A stretch of 40,458 bases of DNA, taken from assembly GCA_947474545.1 (NCBI GenBank), contig CANJJI010000022.1, forward strand, positions 1-40,458, read 5' to 3'. Position 1 is the stretch's first letter, and every line of letters starts with the position of its first letter. This stretch comes from Beijerinckiaceae bacterium. Its GTDB lineage: Bacteria > Pseudomonadota > Alphaproteobacteria > Rhizobiales > Beijerinckiaceae. The notes beneath the pieces are model-generated. The model was not told the origin of the DNA. It did not search any database and worked only from the letters and a program-made list of their open reading frames with translations. This document shows positions 8,902 through 16,519 of this stretch, in pieces. A program made the translations under genes and the position numbers.

Positions 8902-8931
8902 AAAGACGATGAAGCTTGCCGCATCGTCTTT
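8902..8931 (+). terminator. Hairpin ending the che operon
   Basis: AAAGACGATG (8902-8911) pairs perfectly with CATCGTCTTT (8922-8931) across a 10-base loop, just after cheR. The U-tract is weak (TTTC), so it is a plausible rather than textbook terminator. Confidence 0.6.
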
Positions 8932-9231
8932 CGCAAGCGGTGAATACGCCGGAAGTTTTTAATTGACCTATTGGTCAAACAAGACTGCCCTTGGGATAAT
9001 TTCAAAGAACTGCGGCTTGAAGCGCGCGCTTCGACGATTGCGGGGAAGCCCGCTTTTCATCTGCAGACTATGCGCCATTGTGTGACCCGCTTTTCCCGGC
9101 GGCGTTCGAAATATTTGGGATTGCTTGCCTGTTGGTGCGAATTCTCACGGACACGCGCGATCTACCGCGTCTAAAGAGGGGCGAATGCCGGGCATTCTGT
9201 CCGCCAGTTCAGGCCTGCATCGAGGCGCATC
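8932..9231. other. Gene-free gap between cheR and the next gene
   Basis: About 300 bases with no convincing coding frame. A 67-codon frame at 8971-9174 has no ribosome site and no recognisable protein. No tRNA or repeat was seen. Confidence 0.4.
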
Positions 9232-9693
9232 ATGCCGTTGATTGAACTTCAAACGCCACTTTCAAAATCTGAATGCGAGAAGCGTTTGCGTGAGCGGATT
9301 CACGGTCCTCTGGAGACGTATTCATCGGTCTATGGCAAGGTTTCCGGCCCGGAGTTCTGGATCGAACAGCGCACCGGTTATCGCAACTCGTTCAAAACGA
9401 GGCTCCGCGGCGATGTGGTTCAAAGGCCCGATGGCGTGCTCATTCGATGCCGGGTGGGCCTGCCGCCTATTCTGTTTGCATGCATTGCCGCGTGGTTTGT
9501 GATTTTGTCGCTGGCAACCTTTTTCATATGGCTGATTCAATTCAAGGTTCCCGCAGCCCTCCCAGTTATGCTGGCAGCGAGCGGAGCGCTTTTCGCATTC
9601 GGGCGGTTTGCAGCCAAAGACGAAAGTGAAAACCTGGTCCGTTTTATCTGCGAAAACCTCCAAGCGGCTAGCTGCGGGAGCAGTAAGGGTTAA
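9232..9693 (+). CDS. Small membrane protein of unknown function
   Basis: 153 residues; GAGG lies about 7 bases before the ATG. The N-terminal 75 residues are polar and mixed (EKRLRERIHG, EFWIEQRTGYRNSF), resembling a cytoplasmic domain; two hydrophobic segments follow at about 80-103 (IAAWFVILSLATFFIW) and 108-125 (AALPVMLAASGALFAFG), then a short charged tail. I do not recognise a family. It stands alone between the che operon and a zinc-ribbon gene; no operon partner is evident. Coding character is supported by start site, length and clean membrane pattern. Confidence 0.65.
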   Translation: MPLIELQTPLSKSECEKRLRERIHGPLETYSSVYGKVSGPEFWIEQRTGYRNSFKTRLRGDVVQRPDGVLIRCRVGLPPILFACIAAWFVILSLATFFIWLIQFKVPAALPVMLAASGALFAFGRFAAKDESENLVRFICENLQAASCGSSKG

Positions 9694-9749
9694 AGTCCTG
9701 CGGCATCAATAATATGAGCCACCTAAATCGGTTCGTGGAGGAAGCAGCG

Positions 9750-9986
9750 ATGAAAAATTCAGGTAAATGTTCCAAATGCCAATCAAATGGCATTATGCAT
9801 GTTCCCGCCTTACGGCAACTTTACGGTGGCGGAAATATCATCGAGCTTCGGCCTTCGGGAAAGTGGCTCAGCTGGGAGGCGCCAGTTATGGTTTCACGCT
9901 ATGTGTGCGACAAATGTGGCTTCTGCGAGGAGTGGATCGATAACGCTGGAGATATTGCAAAGCTGAAAAAGTTGTTTGGCGGATAG
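9750..9986 (+). CDS. Small zinc-ribbon protein of unknown function
   Basis: 78 residues from the ATG at 9750, preceded by GGAGG at 9737-9741; an upstream ATG at 9714 lacks a site. Two CxxC knuckles, GKCSKCQS near the N-terminus and VCDKCGFCEEW near residue 55, indicate a structural zinc ribbon. The middle segment, ALRQLYGGGNIIELRPSGKW, is beta-rich. Such small ribbons occur in nucleic-acid-binding or uncharacterised proteins; no function can be assigned. It is convergent with ctrA, sharing the terminator hairpin between them. Confidence 0.75.
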   Translation: MKNSGKCSKCQSNGIMHVPALRQLYGGGNIIELRPSGKWLSWEAPVMVSRYVCDKCGFCEEWIDNAGDIAKLKKLFGG

Positions 9987-10055
9987 GCAACTTGCGTGAC
10001 AATTGTGGCGCCATTTCAGAAGCGTTGGACTGTTTATCTATTTTATTTTTAGTAA

Positions 10056-10082
10056 TAAAAAAGCCCCGCATATTGCGAGGCT
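10056..10082 (-). terminator. Rho-independent terminator after ctrA
   Basis: On the minus strand, AGCCTCGC pairs with GCGGGGCT (10082-10075 with 10069-10062, one G-T pair, 5-base loop), followed immediately by a run of six T. It sits 24 bp beyond the ctrA stop and may also slow transcription of the convergent zinc-ribbon gene. Confidence 0.85.
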
Positions 10083-10105
10083 CTTGAACTTTGTCTCAGG
10101 GCCGG

Positions 10106-10807
10106 TCAGGCCGGTACGCGTTCGTCCGCTTCTGACGGTTCACGCAGCACATAGCCGCGGCCCCATACGGTTTCGATATAATTGCGGCCCTGGCTGGCGT
10201 TGGCGAGCTTCTTGCGCAATTTGCAGATGAAAACGTCGATGATTTTTAGTTCAGGCTCGTCCATGCCTCCGTAGAGATGGTTGAGGAACATTTCCTTGGT
10301 GAGCGTTGTGCCCTTGCGCAGGGAGAGCAGCTCAAGCATCTGATATTCCTTGCCCGTCAGATGAACCCGGGCGCCGGAAACTTCGACCGTCTTCTGATCG
10401 AGATTGACGATGAGGTCGCCTGTCGTAATGACCGACTGGGCATGGCCCTTGGAGCGGCGGACGATGGCATGGATGCGGGCGACAAGTTCGTCCTTATGGA
10501 ACGGTTTTGTCAGGTAGTCGTCGGCGCCGAAGCCGAGGCCCTTTACCTTGTCTTCTATGCCAGCGAGGCCGGAAAGAATCAAAATCGGGGTTTTGACTTT
10601 TGCCACGCGAAGCGTGCGCAAAACCTCGTATCCCGACATGTCCGGGAGATTGAGGTCCAGTAGTATGATGTCGTAGTCATACAATTTGCCCAGATCGACG
10701 CCTTCTTCACCGAGATCCGTCGTATAGACGTTGAAATTCTCGGATTTGAGCATCAGTTCGATGCTCTGGGCTGTCGCGCTATCGTCTTCGATCAGTAGTA
10801 CGCGCAT
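10106..10807 (-). CDS. ctrA: Cell-cycle/motility master regulator CtrA
   Basis: 233 residues from the ATG at 10807. OmpR-family regulator that binds TTAA-N7-TTAAC and controls flagella, division and, in some species, replication. Receiver: acidic pair at 8-9 ([11 protein letters not shown]), phospho-acceptor Asp51 ([13 protein letters not shown]), Lys in TKPFHKDEL. The DNA-binding half carries the near-invariant [17 protein letters not shown] and [19 protein letters not shown]. It is almost certainly orthologous to CtrA. The GTG/other starts upstream of 10807 add a leader not seen in the family. The upstream region has a TTAA pair at 10923-10940 and several GANTC sites, suggesting autoregulation and CcrM control. 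Confidence 0.97.
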   Translation of the reverse strand: MRVLLIEDDSATAQSIELMLKSENFNVYTTDLGEEGVDLGKLYDYDIILLDLNLPDMSGYEVLRTLRVAKVKTPILILSGLAGIEDKVKGLGFGADDYLTKPFHKDELVARIHAIVRRSKGHAQSVITTGDLIVNLDQKTVEVSGARVHLTGKEYQMLELLSLRKGTTLTKEMFLNHLYGGMDEPELKIIDVFICKLRKKLANASQGRNYIETVWGRGYVLREPSEADERVPA

Positions 10808-10922
10808 GTGTGGTCCCCAACTTGCCCCGTGTGCTTTGACTGCGGTACCCACGCTCGCGTCAGGTCACGGACAATCAGCAATCTGTCCCGGTTATGGCCC
10901 GGTCGTTGCCAGCGTCGTAACG

Positions 10923-10941
10923 TTAACGAAGAATGGTTAAC
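10923..10941. promoter_or_regulatory. CtrA-like paired half-sites upstream of ctrA
   Basis: TTAAC at 10923-10927 and TTAAC at 10937-10941; the minus strand reads GTTAACCATTCTTCGTTAAC, including the octamer TTAACCAT. The gap between TTAA cores is 10 bp rather than the canonical 7, so binding by CtrA is plausible but not certain. It lies 116 bp upstream of the ctrA start. Confidence 0.45.
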
Positions 10942-10948
10942 AAACTCT

Positions 10949-11110
10949 GATTCACCGTGACAAGAGGCTGAATGAATCTTGGAGGATTTATTTCAGCTTA
11001 CATTTTGTTTGCGCCTGCGGGACGCCTGCCAGTTCGTGTTTTTACGCCGCCGGACCGGTTCCAAGCCAGGAATCGCTCCCGGAATCCAACCGGATGGCAA
11101 GTTCCGAATC
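10949..11110. promoter_or_regulatory. Cluster of five GANTC (CcrM) sites
   Basis: GATTC at 10949 and GAATC at 10974, 11070, 11082 and 11106: five sites in 162 bp, where about one per 256 bp is expected by chance at equal base composition. In Caulobacter a GANTC site makes one ctrA promoter sensitive to methylation state. No gene is seen in the 626-bp gap 10808-11433 that holds this cluster; it contains only regulatory-looking sequence. Confidence 0.45.
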
Positions 11111-11227
11111 ACTTTTCAATCTAAACCATCTTTTTGTCCGGCCGGGAATTGTGGCGATATCGCCGGTTCCGGCCTTAACCCTTCAAACAAAGACGGCAGA
11201 TCATTGTTCAATTGTTGGCAATACCTA

Positions 11228-11243
11228 TTAAGAAATAGTTAAC
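11228..11243 (+). promoter_or_regulatory. Perfect CtrA box TTAA-N7-TTAAC
   Basis: TTAA (11228-11231), seven bases GAAATAG, then TTAAC (11239-11243): an exact match to the full CtrA consensus. It is 190 bp upstream of fliJ and 420 bp upstream of ctrA, so fliJ is the likelier target. Confidence 0.65.
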
Positions 11244-11297
11244 AAACGGATGCCAGGCGAAGCACAATCAGGCAAATAAAGGGATTGGTGTCCAAAA

Positions 11298-11359
11298 AAA
11301 TTCACCACGCAGAGACGCTGGGTAAGGAAGGCGCAACTTCCTTCTGACATGGTGAATTT
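11298..11359 (+). other. Nested stem-loop in the fliJ leader
   Basis: AAATTCACCA (11298-11307) is a perfect inverted repeat of TGGTGAATTT (11350-11359). Inside it AAGGAAG (11324-11330) pairs with CTTCCTT (11337-11343). If transcribed, the fliJ leader would fold into a long two-level hairpin 75 bp before the start. Function unknown. Confidence 0.45.
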
Positions 11360-11433
11360 GTCTCGCGGAATTCTTAAATGGGTTGCAACCTGGTTGCAGC
11401 CGTGTGTTCAAGCTGCGTCTGGAGTATTGCGTT

Positions 11434-11835
11434 ATGAAGTCGCGGGATACGCTTATCCGTCTCAAGAAGTTTCAGGCCGAAGAAAAGGGGCGGCGTGTCG
11501 CCCAGATCGAGGCGATGATCGCCGAATTCACCCGAATGATCGGTGATCTCGACCGGGAAATCGCTGTCGAGGAGCAACGATCCGGCAATTCCGATCCGTC
11601 GCATTTTGCCTATTCGACTTATGCCCGGGCCTCTCGTGGCCGTCGCGATAATCTGCAAAATTCGATTGCGGAATTGCGCGACCAGGCTGAGGAAGCCAGG
11701 TCCCTGCATGCGGACGCCGTCGATGAACTTAAGAAAGCTGAAAATCTAGAAGGCCGCGAAAAGGCCCTCGAACGTATGCCGGAAATTCTGCGTCCTGATA
11801 TGGACGTGATGGCCTTGCGTCCGGCCCGGGTCTGA
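11434..11835 (+). CDS. fliJ: Flagellar export chaperone FliJ
   Basis: 133 residues from the ATG at 11434 with GGAG nine bases upstream. FliJ is the coiled-coil stalk-like component of the flagellar type III export ATPase complex (FliH-FliI-FliJ). The product is an unbroken two-helix coiled coil starting MKSRDTLIRLKKFQAEEKGR, with Glu/Arg/Ala heptads through residue 115, typical length for alphaproteobacterial FliJ. Low primary conservation leaves some doubt, but position beside ctrA and a CtrA box agree. Its usual operon partner fliI is not upstream; the 626-bp gap holds no ATPase. A strong terminator follows, so it is monocistronic. Confidence 0.8.
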   Translation: MKSRDTLIRLKKFQAEEKGRRVAQIEAMIAEFTRMIGDLDREIAVEEQRSGNSDPSHFAYSTYARASRGRRDNLQNSIAELRDQAEEARSLHADAVDELKKAENLEGREKALERMPEILRPDMDVMALRPARV

Positions 11836-11858
11836 TTTCTCCTCTAAATTCCAAAAAG

Positions 11859-11893
11859 GCGCGCTGCGGATGGAGCCTGCGGCGCGCTTTTTT
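11859..11893 (+). terminator. Strong rho-independent terminator after fliJ
   Basis: GCGCGCTGCGG (11859-11869) pairs with CTGCGGCGCGC (11877-11887) with two G-T pairs and a 7-base loop, followed by six T (11888-11893). It begins 24 bp after the fliJ stop. Confidence 0.9.
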
Positions 11894-12055
11894 ATTGCGG
11901 AAAGGTTTGTGGAACGCTCGACCGGAAATTGGGCGACTTAGTCTACTGCATCTTCAATTTCAAAAGCCGTTCATCTAATTCCAGCGATAAGCGCATGTGC
12001 AAAAGCCGGACTCAGGCAGCCGGACAAGCCAGCGTTCTCATGTTGGAGGGTTCAG

Positions 12056-12484
12056 ATGAATCTCAATCGCCGTTCGTTCTTTGGAGTCGCCGTTGCCTCG
12101 CCGTTCGCGGCAAAGGAAGCTGCGCTGAAGGCGATCGAAACCGCGTCAACCATGCAGTCCAGCGGTATTAGCTACCACAATGACTCCCTTTACACGGGCA
12201 TTTCGACATCCAGCGTTAATGGCCCGATGCGCAGCCTGTGGGACGCAATCCGCGACATGGGCGTTCCAGACTGGAAACGTGAGGACCTGCGCGAGGATTC
12301 CCGCCGTAGCCGGACGCTCGATCCGGATCTCGCGGCTATGAAAAGTTTTTCACTCAGCACAAAGATGCGTATGCAATGGCAGCGGAACTACGGTCTGTTG
12401 ATTGACCGCGCCCTGCGCCAGACGCAGATGGAACGGGTCAAGCGGGCCTTTTTCGAGGCCAATCCGGACGTTTCGGAATATTGA
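12056..12484 (+). CDS. Orphan protein with Tat-like leader, unknown function
   Basis: 142 residues, with GGAGGG just upstream of the ATG. The N-terminus NRRSFFGVAVASPFAAKEA has a twin-arginine-like motif and short hydrophobic run, though the run is weak for a real export signal. The remainder is polar: SGISYHNDSLYTGIS, SLWDAIRDMGVPDWKRED, then SLSTKMRMQWQRNYGLLIDRA and a helical basic/acidic C-terminus. I recognise no domain. The architecture reminds me of small uncharacterised proteins found in phage morphogenesis gene blocks, but there are no phage genes around it here. It lies alone after the fliJ terminator. Confidence 0.6.
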   Translation: MNLNRRSFFGVAVASPFAAKEAALKAIETASTMQSSGISYHNDSLYTGISTSSVNGPMRSLWDAIRDMGVPDWKREDLREDSRRSRTLDPDLAAMKSFSLSTKMRMQWQRNYGLLIDRALRQTQMERVKRAFFEANPDVSEY

Positions 12485-12694
12485 AATCGTATCTGTGGAG
12501 TCTATTGCGGGCGCTGGCGACGGCTGGCACCCGCGTTGGCTTCAATGCGGTGACTTATCCGTAAGTTTTGGGGTTGCAATGCATGCCTCGCCTGTGGTCC
12601 AAAGCTTCTGTTACCAATGCGGAGGGCGTTGGCAGCGAACAAGAAAAGTGCCGTATCGCCCTGCGATCGCGGCCCCAGAACTGGCCGGGTCAAG

Positions 12695-13744
12695 ATGAAA
12701 CGTCTGCTGGATTTCTTTTGGCCAGTCGTCGGCCTTGTGGCCGTCGTTTGGTCTGTGCGTCTTCTATATAGCAAGCTCGTTGCCGAGGCGGCCAGCGATC
12801 CCGCGATTGCAAAAATTCTGGAAGAAGGCGGTCTTTGGAGCGATATCAAGACAGTTGCGGCGGGAATTGGCCATAAACTGGCAGGCATTCCCATTGAATC
12901 CTATGTGATGGTGGGGGCTTCGACGCTCGTCGCCTATTGGGCACTGGCCTGGTATGATCGGATTGCGCTGACGCATCTGAACAAGGCCCGGGGAATTTCG
13001 TGGGCCTATGTCGCCTGTTGTTCCTTCGTGACCTATGCGCTGTCACACAATATTGGCGCTTCGGTGTTTTCGGGTGGTATGGTCCGTCTGCGCGCTTATA
13101 CCGCCAAAGGATTGACAGCAGCGGAAGTCGCTGTTCTAGTTGCGCTTTGCTCGTTCACATTTGGTTTTGGAACGCTATTGCTCCTGGGCATTGTCCTCGT
13201 CTATGAACCGCATATTCTGGCGCCATTGGGGAAAATGTCTCATTGGTTCACGATCAGCGAAACAACAGCTCGTCTGACCGGCATAGCCATGCTTGCGTTC
13301 TGCGCGCTTTACACGATTGGCGCATGGCGTGGATTCAAGCCTCTGAAAATAAAATCATTCGAGCTAGTTTATCCTACGATGTCTGTCGTGATGAGGCAGT
13401 ATATTGCGGCGCCGATGGAGCTGATCGGGGCGGCTGGTATCATCTACTTCGCCCTGCCTGCGGAAGGAAATCCGGGTTTTATGGTGGTGCTCGGTGCGTT
13501 CCTGCTGTCGTTTTCCGCCGGTCTGTTGTCACAGGTTCCCGGTGGCGTAGGAGTCATGGAAGCCGTATTTCTGGCTGTCATGCCCGGGATTCCTGCCTCG
13601 TCTGTGTTCGCCGCACTTTTGATCTGGCGGCTTTTTTACCTGATCCTTCCGCTGGCGCTGTCAATTCCGGTCATTCTCTTTTTTGAGAAATCGCAGCTCG
13701 GGAAATCGACCAAGGACCTGCCGCCGCCCCCGTTTGGGCATTAG
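12695..13744 (+). CDS. UPF0104 / LPG-synthase-TM-like integral membrane protein
   Basis: 349 residues from the ATG at 12695; the frame is open to 12617 but the leader is Arg-rich and unlikely. About eight hydrophobic segments fill the protein. Family marks are YALSHNIGASVFSGGMVRLR near residue 115, FTFGFGTLLLLG, and the C-terminal SQVPGGVGVMEAVFL, the signature of the lysylphosphatidylglycerol-synthase transmembrane/YbhN family. No soluble aminoacyl-transferase domain is attached, so it is not a full MprF; a flippase or lipid-transport role is only a family-level guess. It is convergent with sciP, with a shared hairpin 19 bp after the stop. Confidence 0.82.
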   Translation: MKRLLDFFWPVVGLVAVVWSVRLLYSKLVAEAASDPAIAKILEEGGLWSDIKTVAAGIGHKLAGIPIESYVMVGASTLVAYWALAWYDRIALTHLNKARGISWAYVACCSFVTYALSHNIGASVFSGGMVRLRAYTAKGLTAAEVAVLVALCSFTFGFGTLLLLGIVLVYEPHILAPLGKMSHWFTISETTARLTGIAMLAFCALYTIGAWRGFKPLKIKSFELVYPTMSVVMRQYIAAPMELIGAAGIIYFALPAEGNPGFMVVLGAFLLSFSAGLLSQVPGGVGVMEAVFLAVMPGIPASSVFAALLIWRLFYLILPLALSIPVILFFEKSQLGKSTKDLPPPPFGH

Positions 13745-13762
13745 GGGGCTACGGAACGCGAA

Positions 13763-13786
13763 AAGCCGGCCCTGTTGGGCCGGCTT
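13763..13786. terminator. Bidirectional hairpin between UPF0104 gene and sciP
   Basis: AAGCCGGCCC (13763-13772) pairs perfectly with GGGCCGGCTT (13777-13786) over a 4-base loop. On the minus strand it is followed by TTTTC, so it most clearly terminates sciP; on the plus strand the T-tract is weak. Confidence 0.75.
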
Positions 13787-13825
13787 CCGGGAACCAGGTT
13801 TGGAGGGGCCTGGAGGAAATCTTTT

Positions 13826-14101
13826 TCAGAGCCTGTATTGCTGAATACGCGTGGTGCGCAATCCGGCAAGGCCATGCTGGTCAATGGAAGCCTGCCAGCT
13901 CAGGAATTCGTCGACCGTCAGTGTATAACGGCTGCAGGCCTCATCAAGCGAAAGGAGCCCGCCGCGCACCGCAGCGACTACCTCGGCCTTTCGGCGGATC
14001 ACCCATCGCCGCGTGGACGTCGGCGGCAGATCGGCGATTGTCAGGGGGCTTCCATCTGGTCCGATGACGTATTTGACCCTCGGACGATGAGACTCACTCA
14101 T
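13826..14101 (-). CDS. sciP: CtrA-inhibitory protein SciP (DUF1153)
   Basis: 91 residues from the ATG at 14101; a GTG at 14110 is also possible. SciP is a small helix-turn-helix protein that binds CtrA and blocks activation of CtrA-dependent promoters in Caulobacter. The DUF1153 signature is essentially complete: RPRVKYVIGPDGSPLT, ADLPPTSTRRWVIRRKAEV, VAAVRGGLLSLDEACSRY and the C-terminal GLAGLRTTRIQQYR. It lies 3 kb from ctrA, with a near-consensus CtrA box in its upstream region, compatible with a CtrA-SciP feedback loop. Confidence 0.95.
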   Translation of the reverse strand: MSESHRPRVKYVIGPDGSPLTIADLPPTSTRRWVIRRKAEVVAAVRGGLLSLDEACSRYTLTVDEFLSWQASIDQHGLAGLRTTRIQQYRL

Positions 14102-14157
14102 GTTACTCACTCACTTTACTTGGCAACAAACCATGGATTGAGAGTAATCGCGGTCAC

Positions 14158-14173
14158 TTAACATTCACCTAAA
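14158..14173. promoter_or_regulatory. Near-consensus CtrA box upstream of sciP; half-site toward mnmA
   Basis: TTAA (14158-14161), CATTCAC as the 7-base spacer, then CTAAA (14169-14173): one mismatch from TTAA-N7-TTAA. A separate octamer TTAACCAT lies at 14285-14292 in the same 339-bp sciP-mnmA gap. The rest of the gap shows no gene that I trust. Confidence 0.4.
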
Positions 14174-14440
14174 CGAGGCCTTACGCCGAATGCCAAAAAA
14201 GCGCCTTAAATAGGTGTGTTTATTGACAAACCCTTTCAATTCGGGGTTTCTTCGTATTCGATCGGGACAGAGGGAAGGCATGCGTTAACCATAACTGGAA
14301 TGCCGCCGAATAGCCGCCGCAAGGCTGCCTCAATTCGATCCGGAATTTGGACCCCGGCTTTGGCCAAGGTTGCATTTGGTCCGGGAATGGTTTTCAGCTT
14401 CTCAACACAAACCTTGGGCCATGCCCGCCAGATTGATCCT

Positions 14441-15649
14441 ATGACCCATTCGACGTTGACTTCCGCCAAACGGCCCGGCCTTGCACCCGTTTTTCCCACG
14501 GGCAGCCTGGGGCTGCGCAAGCCTGTCGCCGCTACGCGGGTGGTCGTGGCCATGTCAGGCGGCGTCGATTCTTCGGTTGTAGCAGCTCTGCTTCATCAAG
14601 AGGGGTATGAAGTCATCGGTGTGACGCTGCAGCTGTACGACCATGGGGCGGCGACGCATCGCAAGGGCGCCTGCTGCGCGGGGCAGGATATTCACGATGC
14701 GCGCCGGGTCGCCGAGCGCCTGGGCATTCCCCATTACGTCCTGGACTATGAATCCCGCTTTCGGGACAAGGTGATGAACGCCTTTGCCCAGTCCTATGCC
14801 GATGGCGAAACACCAATCCCGTGCGTCGCCTGCAACCAGCATATCAAGTTTGCGGACCTCTTTGATACCGCGCGGGAACTGGGCGCAGACGTGCTGGCGA
14901 CCGGTCATTACATTTCTTCGCGCGAGTTGCCCGATGGCGGGCGGGGGCTATTTCGCGCGACCGATCCCGATCGCGACCAGAGCTATTTCCTTTATGCAAC
15001 GACCCGCGCGCAGCTGGATATGTTGCGGTTTCCACTGGGTGACCTGCCGAAAAGCCGTGTGCGCGAACTGGCGCGCGAGTTTGGCCTGGCAGTCGCCGAC
15101 AAGGCAGACAGTCAGGACATCTGCTTCGTACCGTCGGGCAAGTACGCCGATGTGATCGAACGGTTGCGGCCCGGGGCAGCCGAGCCTGGCGACATCGTAC
15201 ATGTGGACGGTCGGGTATTAGGCCGCCATCGCGGCATCATCCATTACACGATTGGCCAGCGAAAGGGCCTGGGGCTGACCGACAATGCGGCTACCCACGG
15301 CGAACCGCTCTATGTTATAAAGCTGGATGCTGCCGCCAGCCGCGTGATCGTAGGTTCCCGCGAAGCGCTCGAAACGCAGCGCATCTCGTTGCGCGATATC
15401 AACTGGATCGGCGAGAAGTCATTTGCGGATATACCTCCGCAAGGGTTAGAGATTGCTGTGCGGACGCGTTCCACACGCCCGCCGGCGCTGGCGCGGCTTC
15501 TGCCTGATGGCAGGACGGCCAAAGTAGAATTGTTTGTTCCGGAGACCGGTGTGTCGCCCGGGCAGGCATGTGTGTTTTACGAGTCTATCGATGCTGACGC
15601 CCGTGTTCTGGGCGGGGGCACGATCTGCCTACCTGCTGGTGAGTCATGA
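14441..15649 (+). CDS. mnmA: tRNA-specific 2-thiouridylase MnmA
   Basis: 402 residues from the ATG at 14441. MnmA adds sulfur to U34 of tRNA-Lys, -Glu and -Gln in the cytoplasm. PP-loop ATPase motif SGGVDSS is at 39-45; catalytic cysteines are Cys128 (PIPCVACN) and Cys228 (SQDICFVP), matching the E. coli C102/C199 pair. TGHYISS, DQSYFLY and [10 protein letters not shown] are further family blocks. The N-terminus is about 30 residues longer than the enterobacterial protein. The frame is open to 14216, but that upstream part does not resemble the family and no ribosome site decides it. It overlaps pmtA by ATGA. Confidence 0.95.
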   Translation: MTHSTLTSAKRPGLAPVFPTGSLGLRKPVAATRVVVAMSGGVDSSVVAALLHQEGYEVIGVTLQLYDHGAATHRKGACCAGQDIHDARRVAERLGIPHYVLDYESRFRDKVMNAFAQSYADGETPIPCVACNQHIKFADLFDTARELGADVLATGHYISSRELPDGGRGLFRATDPDRDQSYFLYATTRAQLDMLRFPLGDLPKSRVRELAREFGLAVADKADSQDICFVPSGKYADVIERLRPGAAEPGDIVHVDGRVLGRHRGIIHYTIGQRKGLGLTDNAATHGEPLYVIKLDAAASRVIVGSREALETQRISLRDINWIGEKSFADIPPQGLEIAVRTRSTRPPALARLLPDGRTAKVELFVPETGVSPGQACVFYESIDADARVLGGGTICLPAGES

Positions 15650-16302
15650 GTGTTCACGAGAAAAGTTCTGCGGACATCACCCACGCCCATGTGGAAGACG
15701 CCTATGCGCGCTGGGCCCCGGTTTACGACCGTGTATTCACATTCGTGATGAAACCTGGCCGGCTCGCAGCGGCTGGCGCGGTCAACCGGGCCGGCGGCAG
15801 GGTTCTCGATGTGGGCGTTGGCACGGGGCTCGAATTGCCCATGTTCACAGGCGCGGCAAAGATCGTCGGGGTGGATCTCTCCGAACCGATGCTGGAAATC
15901 GCTAAAAAACGTGTAGCCGAGGAAGGCCTCCAGAATGTGGAAGACCTCCTGGTCATGGACGCGATGAATTTGACATTTGCAGACGCCAGCTTCGACGTAG
16001 CCGTTGCGCCTTTCGTGATCACCACCGTGCCCGACCCGGCCCGCACGATGGATGAGATGGCCCGTGTGGTGAAGCCGGGCGGTGAGATTATCATCGTCAA
16101 TCACATAGGGGCGGAAAGCGGGCCGATCTCATGGATCGAGGCTTTTATGGCCAAGCGCGCCAGCAAACTCGGCTGGCGGCCGCAGTTCTCCTGGGACATC
16201 ATTGGAGACTGGATCGCATCTCGTCCGGATCTCGAACTCATCGAACGTGAAACGCTCGCGCCCATGGGCTTGTTTGCGCTCATCCGGATCAAGCGGAAAT
16301 AA
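15646..16302 (+). CDS. pmtA: SAM methyltransferase, probable phosphatidylethanolamine N-methyltransferase
   Basis: 218 residues; ATG overlaps the mnmA stop (ATGA), so expression is coupled. Class I SAM fold with motif [14 protein letters not shown] (about residues 48-60), acidic Asp in [12 protein letters not shown], motif around [15 protein letters not shown], and [16 protein letters not shown]. The start [16 protein letters not shown] and the NHIGAESG turn match the Rhodobacter-type PmtA that makes phosphatidylcholine by three methylations of phosphatidylethanolamine at the inner membrane. UbiE-type quinone methylases are the nearest alternative. Fold certain; substrate likely. Confidence 0.82.
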   Translation: MSVHEKSSADITHAHVEDAYARWAPVYDRVFTFVMKPGRLAAAGAVNRAGGRVLDVGVGTGLELPMFTGAAKIVGVDLSEPMLEIAKKRVAEEGLQNVEDLLVMDAMNLTFADASFDVAVAPFVITTVPDPARTMDEMARVVKPGGEIIIVNHIGAESGPISWIEAFMAKRASKLGWRPQFSWDIIGDWIASRPDLELIERETLAPMGLFALIRIKRK

Positions 16303-16326
16303 ACGGCGGTTTTCTCCTCGCTTTCC

Positions 16327-16356
16327 TTGACACCCTCGTCCCCTCTCCCCTATATC
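16327..16356 (+). promoter_or_regulatory. Sigma-70-type promoter for tRNA-Met
   Basis: TTGACA (16327-16332) and TATATC (16351-16356), 18 bp apart, end 44 bp before the tRNA-Met gene. A perfect -35 and a good -10 make it one of the clearest promoters in the window. Confidence 0.7.
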
Positions 16357-16400
16357 GCGCTGCCTGCGGGTTCGGTCGTTTCGTCCAGCCCAAAGTGTGT

Positions 16401-16477
16401 GGCGGGGTAGCTCAGCTGGTTAGAGCACGGGAATCATAATCCTGGGGTCGGGGGTTCGAGTCCCTCTCCCGCTACCA
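16401..16477 (+). tRNA. tRNA-Met (anticodon CAT)
   Basis: Acceptor GGCGGGG with TCCCGCT plus A-CCA encoded; D arm TAGCTCAGCTGGTTAGAGC; anticodon loop ATCATAA, anticodon CAT; T arm GGTTCGAGTCC. The D-arm and TAGCTCAG pattern resemble elongator tRNA-Met; a tRNA-Ile2 with lysidine-modified CAT is the alternative. The acceptor begins with a G-T pair. Confidence 0.93.
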
Positions 16478-16519
16478 TTCAACGGCGGGCGCACTATTCA
16501 GTCAGACCGGGAGTTTGTT

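Noticed and set aside
8971-9174. 67-codon frame after the che operon
   Set aside because: No ribosome site, cysteine- and arginine-rich low-quality protein.
14216-14440. N-terminal extension of mnmA
   Set aside because: The extra 75 codons do not resemble MnmA and include the TTAACCAT motif; ATG 14441 fits the family.
14236-14553. 105-codon minus-strand frame opposite the mnmA start
   Set aside because: It overlaps the mnmA N-terminus, has no ribosome site and no recognisable protein; the mnmA reading is certain.
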